NCBI GenBank assembly: GCA_965262255.1
Contig: OZ253505.1
Coordinates: 1,612,001 to 1,676,000 of the forward strand
Reading direction: 5' to 3'
DNA length: 64,000 bases
From: JANQQC01 sp965262255
GTDB taxonomy: Bacteria > Pseudomonadota > Alphaproteobacteria > Caulobacterales > Hyphomonadaceae
Each line of letters starts with the position of its first letter. The stretch's first letter is position 1. Below, one piece after another: positions 45,882 through 53,112 of the stretch. The translations under genes and the position numbers were made by a program. A model generated the notes under the pieces. The model saw only the letters and a program-made list of their open reading frames with translations, made no database searches and had not been told where the DNA came from.

Positions 45882-47123
45882 ATGCGTCTCATACTGAATT
45901 TTCGAATACGTATTATATCCTCTTCCATTTGGATTGCGGGAGTTCTAGCGTTATCTGTTGGTGTCTTTGCTGGGGCCGAAACTCCCGATTCATATAGCCT
46001 AGAGCATCTCAATTTCTTGAAAACTGAGAGAGCGTTGACCGAAAAAGAGCATGCGTCTTCAGTTTCTAAACAGAAGAACGCCAAAGTCGAAGTTGACTCT
46101 ATAGACAACCGATTAAGGCGGACTATCGACTCTCAAAACCGCCTCAAGAGGAGAATCATGAAAAAGGACACGGATCTTTTAGATTTAGCGGTCCGCGTAT
46201 CCGAAACTCAAAATGTTAGGTCAGTTATAAAGAGAGGAATAGAAGACTTGCTGACCGCCAGAGTCATTGCTGAGAGAAACGAACCCGTACCCTTGCTCGC
46301 TTCATCGGCTGAGATGAATACCGCTATAAGAAAGACATTATTAGTGTCGGATGTCGTTCCTAGTTTAGCGTCAAGACTAGGATCATTGAGGGCAGTTGAA
46401 GCGGAACTAAAGAAGCAAACGGAGGAATTTCAATCACAACGTAGAGCTTTGAAAAAGGATGAGGATAAGCTTAGAAAGCGGGAATCAGAAGTTAAAATTT
46501 TGTTAAAGCGCCGGCAGGCGAATTATTCGAGTGCAGTTGAAGAGGCGCAAGCCTTAGCCTCGCGATTAGGGCAGTTGACCGCGGACATTCAGACACTTGA
46601 GCAACTACTTATAGCCCTAGAAAAGTCGATTCCGATTAATCCGATTATAAAGCCCGGTCTTAGACAAAGAGAGTCAACCATCACTGCAATGTACCATGCG
46701 AACACTTTGCTTAGACCCGAATTGAAGTTAAAGCCACTGGGAGATGCAGAAGAGAAACGCTTAGTATTGCCCGTGATAGGTAAAATAACGGATCGATTTA
46801 ACTCCGCAACCTCTGCCGATGCCATTTCAGAAGGTCTTGGTATTGAAACGGAGCAACAGCAACCAGTGGTATCACCAGCCGATGGTAAGATAACGTTTGC
46901 CGGAGATTTTGGAATCTATGGGCAGACGGTGATACTGCAGACTATTGATGGATATCACATAGTACTCTATGGTTTTGGCAAGATATTCGGTGCCGTTAGC
47001 CAGAAAGTTTTAACTGGAGAGCTAATCGGGCAAACATCTAATCGCACCGATCCGCCTCCGAAACTAGTGATTGAGCTTCGCAAAGACGAGGAGCTATTAG
47101 ATCCAGAGAATTGGATGGAATAG
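45882..47123 (+). CDS. EnvC-like murein hydrolase activator with degenerate LytM domain
   Basis: The product has 413 residues. A signal peptide (about 1-32, IWIAGVLALSVGVFAGAE) precedes a long coiled coil (about 45-255) and a C-terminal M23/LytM fold (about 285-413) containing VSPADGKITFAGDFGIYGQTV and YHIVLYGFG. The zinc-binding H-x3-D and H-x-H residues of active M23 peptidases are missing, as in EnvC/NlpD activators of amidases. It precedes ctpA and rppH, a typical alphaproteobacterial order, but 1.7 kb of inserted DNA now separates it from ctpA. Confidence 0.85.
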   Translation: MRLILNFRIRIISSSIWIAGVLALSVGVFAGAETPDSYSLEHLNFLKTERALTEKEHASSVSKQKNAKVEVDSIDNRLRRTIDSQNRLKRRIMKKDTDLLDLAVRVSETQNVRSVIKRGIEDLLTARVIAERNEPVPLLASSAEMNTAIRKTLLVSDVVPSLASRLGSLRAVEAELKKQTEEFQSQRRALKKDEDKLRKRESEVKILLKRRQANYSSAVEEAQALASRLGQLTADIQTLEQLLIALEKSIPINPIIKPGLRQRESTITAMYHANTLLRPELKLKPLGDAEEKRLVLPVIGKITDRFNSATSADAISEGLGIETEQQQPVVSPADGKITFAGDFGIYGQTVILQTIDGYHIVLYGFGKIFGAVSQKVLTGELIGQTSNRTDPPPKLVIELRKDEELLDPENWME

Positions 47124-47194
47124 CGAATCGTCATAAGAAAGAGACTGTTGCGAAACACGATAGTTGTCAAAGAGAACCCAGATTTGTACTAGTA

Positions 47195-47301
47195 GAGCAT
47201 TTTCAGAACAAGTAGTCCTTTTTCTTCTTCTTTGACTGCAGAGGTCTCTGGACAGCGGCTTTGATTTTTCTTCGGAGGCCTTCGCTGTGGGAAAAATGTC
47301 T
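47195..47301. repeat. MITE-like element, family ii, partly degenerate
   Basis: It starts TA|GAGCATTTTCAGAACAAG and ends near GGGAAAAATGTCTCCA, where the GCTC|TA end has drifted. A half-site of family iii (GAGACTGTTGCGAAAC) lies about 45 bases upstream at about 47141, in the remainder of the gap that follows the EnvC-like gene. Confidence 0.5.
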
Positions 47302-47402
47302 CCACTTTTCACACTAATCTGAGTCATCAAGTCCGATGTTTCTGTATGCGAAACATAGTTGTATCTAAACGAAGCGAGACATCCGCAGGTGAAGCGCCCG
47401 AT

Positions 47403-47474
47403 TTACGGGCTTTCATTGATGTAAGCTTTGAATAGGTCTTTCACTTGCTTTGAAGAAAGTTTCGTCTTTCTCAT
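47403..47474 (-). CDS. Possible 23-residue peptide
   Basis: ATG 47474 to TAA 47403 encodes a lysine-rich peptide (MRKTKLSSKQVKDLFKAY then five residues). The stop lies inside a hairpin, GCCCG-ATTTA-CGGGC, that could terminate transcription. It follows repeat R1 in the same direction as the two cassette genes, so it could be a third small cassette. Coding status is uncertain. Confidence 0.25.
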   Translation of the reverse strand: MRKTKLSSKQVKDLFKAYINESP

Positions 47475-47483
47475 AATGGTCTA

Positions 47484-47560
47484 CTCCAATTGATGTTTCG
47501 GCAGTCTCATCAGAGAAGGAATGCCAATCCTTCTGACGGGTTCTCCAAGCCCGTTTCGAC
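47484..47560 (-). repeat. Cassette 3' flank repeat R1 with two hairpins
   Basis: 77 bp nearly identical to 47926-48002. It contains AGAAGGA-atgccaa-TCCTTCT and ACGGG-ttctccaag-CCCGT stem-loops and begins directly after the stop of the gene at 47561. The hairpins could be terminators or 3' processing structures. Confidence 0.75.
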
Positions 47561-47866
47561 CTATTTCTTTTTCCCGTTCCGCTTGTAGTAGTCAAGGGTC
47601 AGGTCTTTCAAGACATACGCCATTTTCATTGTGTCTTTCAGAAGATTGTCAGGTCTCACTCCTGTCGCGACTAATGTCAAATGACGCTCTAAGTCTTTCA
47701 GTTTCTTTTCCGACGCTCCATTCTGTTTCAGAACTCTATAAGAGCGCTCTATACATAGCTTGAACTCCTTCGGCTTTCGACCGGAAGTGCGCAATACTAC
47801 CGTTTCACAGAACAGTTTCAGTTCTTCGAAGCGTCCTTCAAGGGAAAGGTTATTTTCATCGGACAT
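47561..47866 (-). CDS. Small hypothetical protein, cassette gene 1
   Basis: The product has 101 residues from ATG 47866 with AAGGA upstream inside repeat U1. It is charged and helical (KELKLFCETVVLRTSGRK in part, KDLERHLTLVATGVRPD) with a basic tail, and without signal peptide or recognised domain. It shares a loose DLERHL/NLESHL block and helical layout with cassette gene 2, so the two may be distant paralogues. Both flanks are nearly identical to those of gene 2. Confidence 0.6.
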   Translation of the reverse strand: MSDENNLSLEGRFEELKLFCETVVLRTSGRKPKEFKLCIERSYRVLKQNGASEKKLKDLERHLTLVATGVRPDNLLKDTMKMAYVLKDLTLDYYKRNGKKK

Positions 47867-47869
47867 AGG

Positions 47870-47911
47870 GATGTTCCTTCTGATTGGTGCAAAGGTATAA
47901 ATAGGCTAACT
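47870..47911 (-). repeat. Cassette 5' flank repeat U1
   Basis: About 42 bp, matching 48379-48420 with one or two changes. It carries the ribosome-binding site (AAGGA) of the following gene. In both copies the minus strand keeps an open frame reading LAYLYLCTNQKEHP that runs into the start of the gene. Confidence 0.7.
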
Positions 47912-47925
47912 TATTCATTGGTGTT

Positions 47926-48002
47926 CTCCAATTGATGTTTCGGCAGTCTCATCAGAGAAGGAATGCCAATCCTTCTGACGGGTTCTCCAAGCCCGTTTCG
48001 AC
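47926..48002 (-). repeat. Cassette 3' flank repeat R2
   Basis: The same 77-bp double-hairpin sequence as 47484-47560, here after cassette gene 2. Its outer edge meets the stop codon of 48002-48376, as R1 does for gene 1. Confidence 0.75.
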
Positions 48003-48376
48003 TAGTCTTCCTTCTCGTCAGTAAGAAGTATGGTCTTCTCGTCAGTTTGTAGTATGACCTTTCGCCCCTGCTTCTTGGCTACTGAACATCCCCAGTCAAA
48101 TATTTGAAGCCCTATTTCCGAAGTAAGTTCATTCGTTTTCTCTGTGTCTTCTTCAATGATTCCTGTGAAAGTCTTTTTCAAATGACTTTCCAAATTATCA
48201 AGAGTTTCAGGGTTTACTCCTTTTTCTTCCATTTCTGAACGCATTAACGGATATACTTCGGAGACATAATCATATTTCAGTCCCTTGTACTTCAGAAACA
48301 GTACATTGATATAGTTATCAATGCCTTGGGATAATTCCCGCGAAGAAATGACGAGATATTTTTCGGTGTTAGCCAT
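48002..48376 (-). CDS. Small hypothetical protein, cassette gene 2
   Basis: The product has 124 residues from ATG 48376 with AAGGA six bases upstream. It is acidic and helical (SRELSQGIDNYINVLFLKYK, ETLDNLESHLKKTFTGI) and ends in an imperfect repeat, ILQTDEKTILLTDEKED. No domain is recognised. It is first in the minus-strand order gene 2, R2, U1, gene 1, R1. This insert separates envC-like and ctpA genes that are normally adjacent. Confidence 0.6.
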   Translation of the reverse strand: MANTEKYLVISSRELSQGIDNYINVLFLKYKGLKYDYVSEVYPLMRSEMEEKGVNPETLDNLESHLKKTFTGIIEEDTEKTNELTSEIGLQIFDWGCSVAKKQGRKVILQTDEKTILLTDEKED

Positions 48377-48378
48377 TA

Positions 48379-48420
48379 GGATGTTCCTTCTGATTGGTGC
48401 AAAGATATAAATAGGCTAAC
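48379..48420 (-). repeat. Cassette 5' flank repeat U2
   Basis: Upstream flank of cassette gene 2, nearly identical to U1 at 47870-47911, including AAGGA and the TATTTATA segment that could be part of a -10 region. Confidence 0.7.
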
Positions 48421-48535
48421 TCTTTGCGTATGTCAGAGGAGCGACACCTAACTTGTTCAGTCGGAGCCGATTGATCATCTGATTATTAGGGTTTGCTCAA
48501 TTAGTATAGCCTTGGAGACTTCAGTCCTGTAACAA

Positions 48536-48748
48536 GGCGAATGTATAGTTGTTTAGACGACCTCTATACGGTTCCGAGCTCTCTTGAGAATACTCCGTCG
48601 TTTCCCGCGAGTCAAACACGATTACTCTTCCGCAACGAACTGCCAGAGTATTTTATCGCCGCCCGTGCCTGCGAAACAGGATTGGCATATTACAGATACG
48701 GGAACGAACAGGCATTTTTGCACGTGTCTAGACAAGTTCATAATCGCC
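48536..48748. repeat. MITE-like element, family i, copy 2
   Basis: 213 bp from GGCGAATGTATAGTTGTTTA to TAGACAAGTTCATAATCGCC, imperfect terminal inverted repeats of the same family as 50946-51157. The interior contains TGCCTGCGAAACAGGATTGG, shared with copy 3. It sits 100 bases upstream of ctpA. Confidence 0.85.
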
Positions 48749-48850
48749 TGCAACAACATGTAAGGGGAGCAAAAAATAGCTGCTGCTACAAATTTTGCCA
48801 CAATTGCGTGTATACTGGGATTTGAAAAAGTCACTAATGGAGAAAACTAG

Positions 48851-50167
48851 GTGCAAACGCGAGTTCTTGGCCCCGTTGCTGTGGTCATAATTGGCATCAT
48901 ACTAGGCGTGTCTTCTTTTGCATGGACACAATCAGACAGTTCTCGGAACTCTTCCGACAGTTTTCGTAATCTTGCTCTGTTTGAGGAAGTTTTAGCTAAG
49001 GCCAAAGCCTCCTATGTTGAAGAAATTGACGAAACAGAAGTTGTTGAGGCGGCAATTGATGGAATGTTATCGTCTCTTGATCCTCATTCTAGATACATGT
49101 CTGAGGAAGAGTTTGACTCTATGCGAGTGCAAACTGCAGGGCAGTATGGCGGACTAGGGATAGAGATAACCGGAGAAAGAGGTTTTATCAAAGTTATTTC
49201 TCCAATGGATGGAACTCCTGCTGATAAAGCAGGTATTGAAACTGGAGATTTGATCACGGCAGTTGATGGGGAATCGATATTTGGATTAACGGTCAACGAC
49301 GCGGTTAAACTCATGCGTGGGCGACCTGGCGATGACATTACGATTACAATTTATCGAGATGGGTTAGACCCGTATGATGTCACTCTTACGCGGGAGATAA
49401 TCAAGTTAAAATCCGTTTCGTACCGGATTATAGAGGACGATATTGTCTATTTCCGAATTTCAGGGTTTACCGAGCCTACGACTCGGTTGTTAAAAGCAGC
49501 AATCGCAGATTCGCGATCGGAGATTGGTTCAAATCCTGAAGGAGTTATACTTGACCTGCGTAATAACGGAGGAGGTTTGTTGGGGCAGGCTATATCTGTA
49601 ACCGATTTGTTCTTAGCGGGTGGGGAAGTGGTTTCCACTCGAGGACGTAAGGCCAACGATATTCACCGATTTGGTTCCCATAATCAAGAGGCCTTACGTG
49701 GTGTTCCAGTAGTTGTACTAATAAACAATGGTTCAGCCTCAGCCTCAGAGATTGTCGCGGGAGCATTGCAGGATCATGGGCGGGCCGTAATTTTGGGCAT
49801 GACGAGTTTCGGTAAGGGGTCTGTGCAGTCGGTCGTCCCGCTAGGAGCGGGAAAAGGAGCCTTACGATTAACCACTGGTCGATATTACACACCTTCGGGT
49901 AAATCGATACAAGCGACGGGAATAGTTCCCGATATAGAGGTATCTGCTCGTCGGCTAAGCGAGGAGGATATAGAAAGAATGAAAGGGTATTCTGAAGAGA
50001 ATCTTAGCAACTCTCTTGATAATGAATCCGGTGTGAAACGTCGTGGTCCTCAAATGCCAGACTACCAGCCGCCTGAAGATTATGATGGGGAGGATTTCCA
50101 GCTTGACCGAGCAATAGATGTGTTGCGGAATAGGTTGGAAGCAAAATCTGAGACCCGGGCGGGTTAG
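48851..50167 (+). CDS. ctpA: Carboxy-terminal processing protease CtpA (S41 peptidase)
   Basis: The product has 438 residues from GTG 48851. An N-terminal signal anchor (VAVVIIGIILGVSSFAW) is followed by a PDZ domain (about 85-165, GGLGIEITGERGFIKVISP) and the S41 core. NNGSASASEIVAGALQD holds the catalytic Ser and MTSFGKGSVQ the Lys. It acts in the periplasm, trimming proteins and often controlling murein hydrolases, which fits the EnvC-like gene upstream. The C-terminal tail is acidic and low in complexity. Confidence 0.93.
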   Translation: MQTRVLGPVAVVIIGIILGVSSFAWTQSDSSRNSSDSFRNLALFEEVLAKAKASYVEEIDETEVVEAAIDGMLSSLDPHSRYMSEEEFDSMRVQTAGQYGGLGIEITGERGFIKVISPMDGTPADKAGIETGDLITAVDGESIFGLTVNDAVKLMRGRPGDDITITIYRDGLDPYDVTLTREIIKLKSVSYRIIEDDIVYFRISGFTEPTTRLLKAAIADSRSEIGSNPEGVILDLRNNGGGLLGQAISVTDLFLAGGEVVSTRGRKANDIHRFGSHNQEALRGVPVVVLINNGSASASEIVAGALQDHGRAVILGMTSFGKGSVQSVVPLGAGKGALRLTTGRYYTPSGKSIQATGIVPDIEVSARRLSEEDIERMKGYSEENLSNSLDNESGVKRRGPQMPDYQPPEDYDGEDFQLDRAIDVLRNRLEAKSETRAG

Positions 50168-50247
50168 ATTCTGAAGTGAGGTTCGGTTTAAGTCGGTAAA
50201 ATTGGGTTCAGAAGAGTTTCAAGTGTAAAATTTCTTTTCTACAGAGC

Positions 50248-50733
50248 ATGCCAGACTTATCACAGTATCGTCCCAACGTTGGGCTAGCGTTATTTTCGAA
50301 CCAGGGGCGAGTATTTGTGGGGCGGCGTTTAGGATCGTCTGGGTCATTTCAATGGCAAATGCCCCAAGGGGGAGTTGACGAAGGAGAAAGTATTCTTGAG
50401 GCGGCTTTGCGAGAGCTCTATGAAGAAGTTGGTCTTAGTCTAAAACACGTTCGGCTACTAGAGATCATGGAAGATTGGCAACCCTACGAGTTTCCTTCGG
50501 ACGTGAAGGAGCGGTTAGGCGGACCGTATATCGGGCAAAAGCAAAAGTGGTGTGCTTTTCAGTTTTTGGGGACAGATGGCGACATTGAATTGGATTTACA
50601 CGAACCGGAATTTGATGCTTGGAGATGGGTGGAGCTGAATGAAACCCCTAGGATGGTCGTTCCATTCAAGCAAGGCGTTTATGGTGAGATGGTTAGGAGG
50701 TTTGCGAAGTGGACGACTCTGAATCGGGTATAG
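50248..50733 (+). CDS. rppH: RNA pyrophosphohydrolase RppH
   Basis: The product has 161 residues, starting YRPNVGLALFSNQGRVFVGRR in part. The Nudix box is MPQGGVDEGESILEAALREL followed by YEEVG. FQWQMPQGG and the C-terminal VVPFKQGVYGEMVRRF are RppH features. It removes pyrophosphate from 5' triphosphate RNA ends to trigger decay. The gene follows ctpA by 80 bases. Confidence 0.94.
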   Translation: MPDLSQYRPNVGLALFSNQGRVFVGRRLGSSGSFQWQMPQGGVDEGESILEAALRELYEEVGLSLKHVRLLEIMEDWQPYEFPSDVKERLGGPYIGQKQKWCAFQFLGTDGDIELDLHEPEFDAWRWVELNETPRMVVPFKQGVYGEMVRRFAKWTTLNRV

Positions 50734-50945
50734 GTCGAGTCAGGTGTCAGTTTCCAGAATGATCGGATTGCTGTATAGCACTATGGAATCAGATTGCGGG
50801 ATTGTACGACAGGTAAATAAAGGCTTTAATGGTCTTTCCGAATAGCTTTCCAAGGATTCTCGTTTGGGGTCAAAATTTTCCTTATTGCGATCAATGTAGA
50901 TGATCAATTTCCTTACTTTGTCGTATCAGTACTATTGCTAATTCT
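50734..50945. other. Intergenic region after rppH
   Basis: About 210 bases with no recognised feature; it leads into the MITE-like copy at 50946. The stretch 51158-51279 on the far side is similarly featureless. Confidence 0.4.
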
Positions 50946-51157
50946 GGCGATTATATAGTTGTCTAGACACTCGCAAAAATGTCTGTTCGATCCTATATCT
51001 GTAATATGCCAATCCTGTTTCGCAGGCACGTGCCTCGATAAAAGCCGTGGTAGTTTGTTGGGGAAGAATAATTGAGTGTTACTCACCGGAAACCACGAAG
51101 TGTTCTCAAGAGAGTTTGGAATTGTATGGCCGTCGTCTAGACAACTATATAATCGCC
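50946..51157. repeat. MITE-like element, family i, copy 3 (perfect ends)
   Basis: 212 bp with perfect terminal inverted repeats of 23 bases, starting GGCGATTATATAGTTGTC and each containing TCTAGA, the preferred site of the IS481-type element seen at 1480. It is in opposite orientation to copies 1 and 2. No significant ORF is present. Confidence 0.9.
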
Positions 51158-51279
51158 TTAGTTCTAATCGCTCATTTGCTTCGACTCCAAGAACTTGGGC
51201 TGGCACAATAGACTACGTAACTGTTAAAGAAATGGACATTTGAATTATGTCTTCGAGACTGTCTCCTTCCAGTTTCTTT

Positions 51280-51739
51280 TCATGATTGCGTCGACTTACT
51301 ATAATACCAAGTTCTTCCGATCTGCTTCGACTTCGGGTACACTGCATCGTGTATCACCGAGCAGGAATCGCCTAATAGTTTGTCGCTTCTAGCATTCAAC
51401 TCGGCGGGATTATACAAACCGCGAGCAGGGGGATAGGTTTTGGACGATCTCGGTTGTCCTCCAAATGCTACTTCATCAGCACCCGTAAAACAGTCATTAG
51501 GTACAAACTGTTTCTAGTTGTCTGTAAAACTAGAAACTTTTGCGAAATACCGGATATGGGGAAAGTTAAACAGCAAGTTTGAAGTTTCGGCGACTAGTTG
51601 CTCCTAGAACAAGGCGATCGGCAATCCCGTTTGACAGAACGACTGAGAAATTCTGGGGAGTAACGCGATTCGCAACAGTCTCAATTAGCATTGCTAAAAT
51701 TGCTAACGGTAGAAATACGGAGAATCGTAAGACTTGCAT
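51280..51739 (-). pseudogene. Small secreted protein gene (ARGLYNP type) interrupted by a family iii element
   Basis: From ATG 51739 (GGAGG upstream) the frame encodes a signal-peptide-like start (MQVLRFSVFLPLAILAMLI), then enters the inverted-repeat element at 51531-51683 and stops. Beyond the element the minus strand reads DCFTGADEVAFGGQPRSS, PPARGLYNPAELN, SVIHDAVYP and TWYYSKST before TGA 51280. ARGLYNP, IHD and Y-x-YS recur in the same order at 59995-60528, supporting one gene family. It lies just downstream of the coiled-coil membrane protein gene. Confidence 0.6.
51531..51683. repeat. Inverted-repeat element, family iii, copy A
   Basis: Ends TAGAAACTTTTGCGAAATAC and GATTCGCAACAGTCTCA. 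The interior is highly similar to 52801-52952 (CGGATATGGGGAAAGTT, CGGCAATCCCGTTTGACAGA). It is inserted within the small secreted-protein gene 51280-51739. Confidence 0.8.
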
Positions 51740-51741
51740 TC

Positions 51742-52455
51742 TTAAACCTCCTGAGTTAATTCCTGATCGTGGGAATGGTTTTGATTGGAGAGATAAACCG
51801 CCCCAATCGCCAAACAGGTAATAGTGACTAGTACGCCGATAAACCACATCAAGTCGTTGAATCGTTTATCGATACCATCGAATCGTTTATCGATACCATC
51901 ATTCGACGTTTTTACCATATCCTTAACAGAGTCAACTTTAGCATCAGTTGCTTTAGAATTAGCATCAGTTACTTTAGAATTAGCCTCAATTGCTTTAGAA
52001 TTAGCCTCAATCGACGTTTTTACCATATTCTTAATAGATTCAATATGAGCATTAGTTGCTTTAGAATTATCATCAATTGCTTTAGAATTAGCCTCAACTG
52101 CTTTAGAATTAGCCTCAATCGACGTTTTTACCATATTCCTAATAGATTCAACTTTAGTATCAGATGCTTTAGCATTAGCCTCAATTGCTTTAGAATTAGC
52201 CTCAATCGACGTTTTTACCATATTCTTAATAGATTCAACTTTAGCATCAGTTGCTTTAGAATTAGCCTCAATTGCTTTAGAATTGGCCTCAATTGCTTTA
52301 GAATTAGCCTCAATCGACGTTTTTACCATATCCTTAATCGATTCAACATGAGCATTAGTTGCCGTAGTATGAGCGTCGTGCAACTTAGTCTGTTCGGCGA
52401 ATTTACCGTCTAGGTATTCTTTAAGGTCAAATTCTATTTTAGGTTTGTCAGTCAT
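51742..52455 (-). CDS. Repetitive coiled-coil protein with C-terminal membrane anchor
   Basis: The product has 237 residues from ATG 52455 (AGGAG upstream); the open frame to 52518 is unused. Residues about 30-190 contain repeated units of the type VESIKNMVKTSIEANSKAIE with 7-residue EANSKAI spacers, i.e. tandem DNA repeats encoding a long coiled coil. One hydrophobic helix follows (LMWFIGVLVTITCLAIGAVY), then a short polar tail. The layout recalls Bdr-type or phage coiled-coil membrane proteins. A shorter protein of similar layout is at 60573-60863, next to a related small secreted-protein gene. Confidence 0.75.
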   Translation of the reverse strand: MTDKPKIEFDLKEYLDGKFAEQTKLHDAHTTATNAHVESIKDMVKTSIEANSKAIEANSKAIEANSKATDAKVESIKNMVKTSIEANSKAIEANAKASDTKVESIRNMVKTSIEANSKAVEANSKAIDDNSKATNAHIESIKNMVKTSIEANSKAIEANSKVTDANSKATDAKVDSVKDMVKTSNDGIDKRFDGIDKRFNDLMWFIGVLVTITCLAIGAVYLSNQNHSHDQELTQEV

Positions 52456-52594
52456 CAAACTTCTCCTAGAAAAATTGGAATTGCTTATGAGTATATACGT
52501 ATATCTCGTATTTAGCAATATTTAGCGCGGTTTCAACGCAAATGAAAACTTTGTAACCTATTGTAGATTGCGAGTTTGATACCAGCGTGAGAGC

Positions 52595-52733
52595 CTTAAA
52601 CTGTTGTGAAATGATCTTTTGCTTGGCAAATTTAGAAGTGGTGTAAAATCGGATTCTTACAACTTACGGGAAGAAAGGTCAATCGTTATGGACATGATCA
52701 TGCATACGTGTTCAGTTTCGCAACAGTTTCAGT
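52595..52733. repeat. Inverted-repeat element, family iii, copy E
   Basis: Ends TTAAACTGTTGTGAAATGA and TTTCGCAACAGTTTCAG, about 139 bp. The interior differs from the other copies. It lies 67 bases from copy B. Confidence 0.55.
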
Positions 52734-52800
52734 TTTGGCAGAGACCCCATGGGATGTTAACATATTCCCCAAAATTTTTAAGGGTTGTGGTATAAAAAAC

Positions 52801-52952
52801 TGAAACCGTTGCGAAATACCGGATATGGGGAAAGTTCAACAGCAAGCTTGAAGTTTCGGCGACTGGTTGCCCATAGTATAAGGCAATCGGCAATCCCGTT
52901 TGACAGAACGATTGATATATTCGGGGGAGTGACGCGTTTCGCGACAGTCTCA
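52801..52952. repeat. Inverted-repeat element, family iii, copy B
   Basis: Ends TGAAACCGTTGCGAAATACC and GTTTCGCGACAGTCTCA. The interior closely matches copy A at 51531-51683. The gap 52456-53112 otherwise has no recognised feature. Confidence 0.8.
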
Positions 52953-53112
52953 AACTGTCGTTAATGATAATGCACAAGTACGACTAAAGAGAAGTCGTCA
53001 ACTCTTATAGTTGGCTAGTTGTATAGTATCGGAAACACTAATCTCATTTTCTTTATACAGAAAAGGGCGATTTTACGCCAAGCCCGAAAAATATTCTTTT
53101 AAGGGATTCCTA

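Noticed and set aside
47484..48420. CRISPR array or integron cassettes
   Set aside because: The repeats flank whole genes rather than spacers of about 30 bases, there are only two units, and no integrase or cas gene is in the window.
48541..48825. 94-residue ORF over the MITE-like copy 2
   Set aside because: The frame is not conserved in the other two copies of the element, and no ribosome-binding site precedes it.
51824..52413. Two long plus-strand ORFs with periodic leucine or isoleucine/serine repeats
   Set aside because: They are antisense shadows of the tandem repeats in the minus-strand coiled-coil gene 51742-52455.
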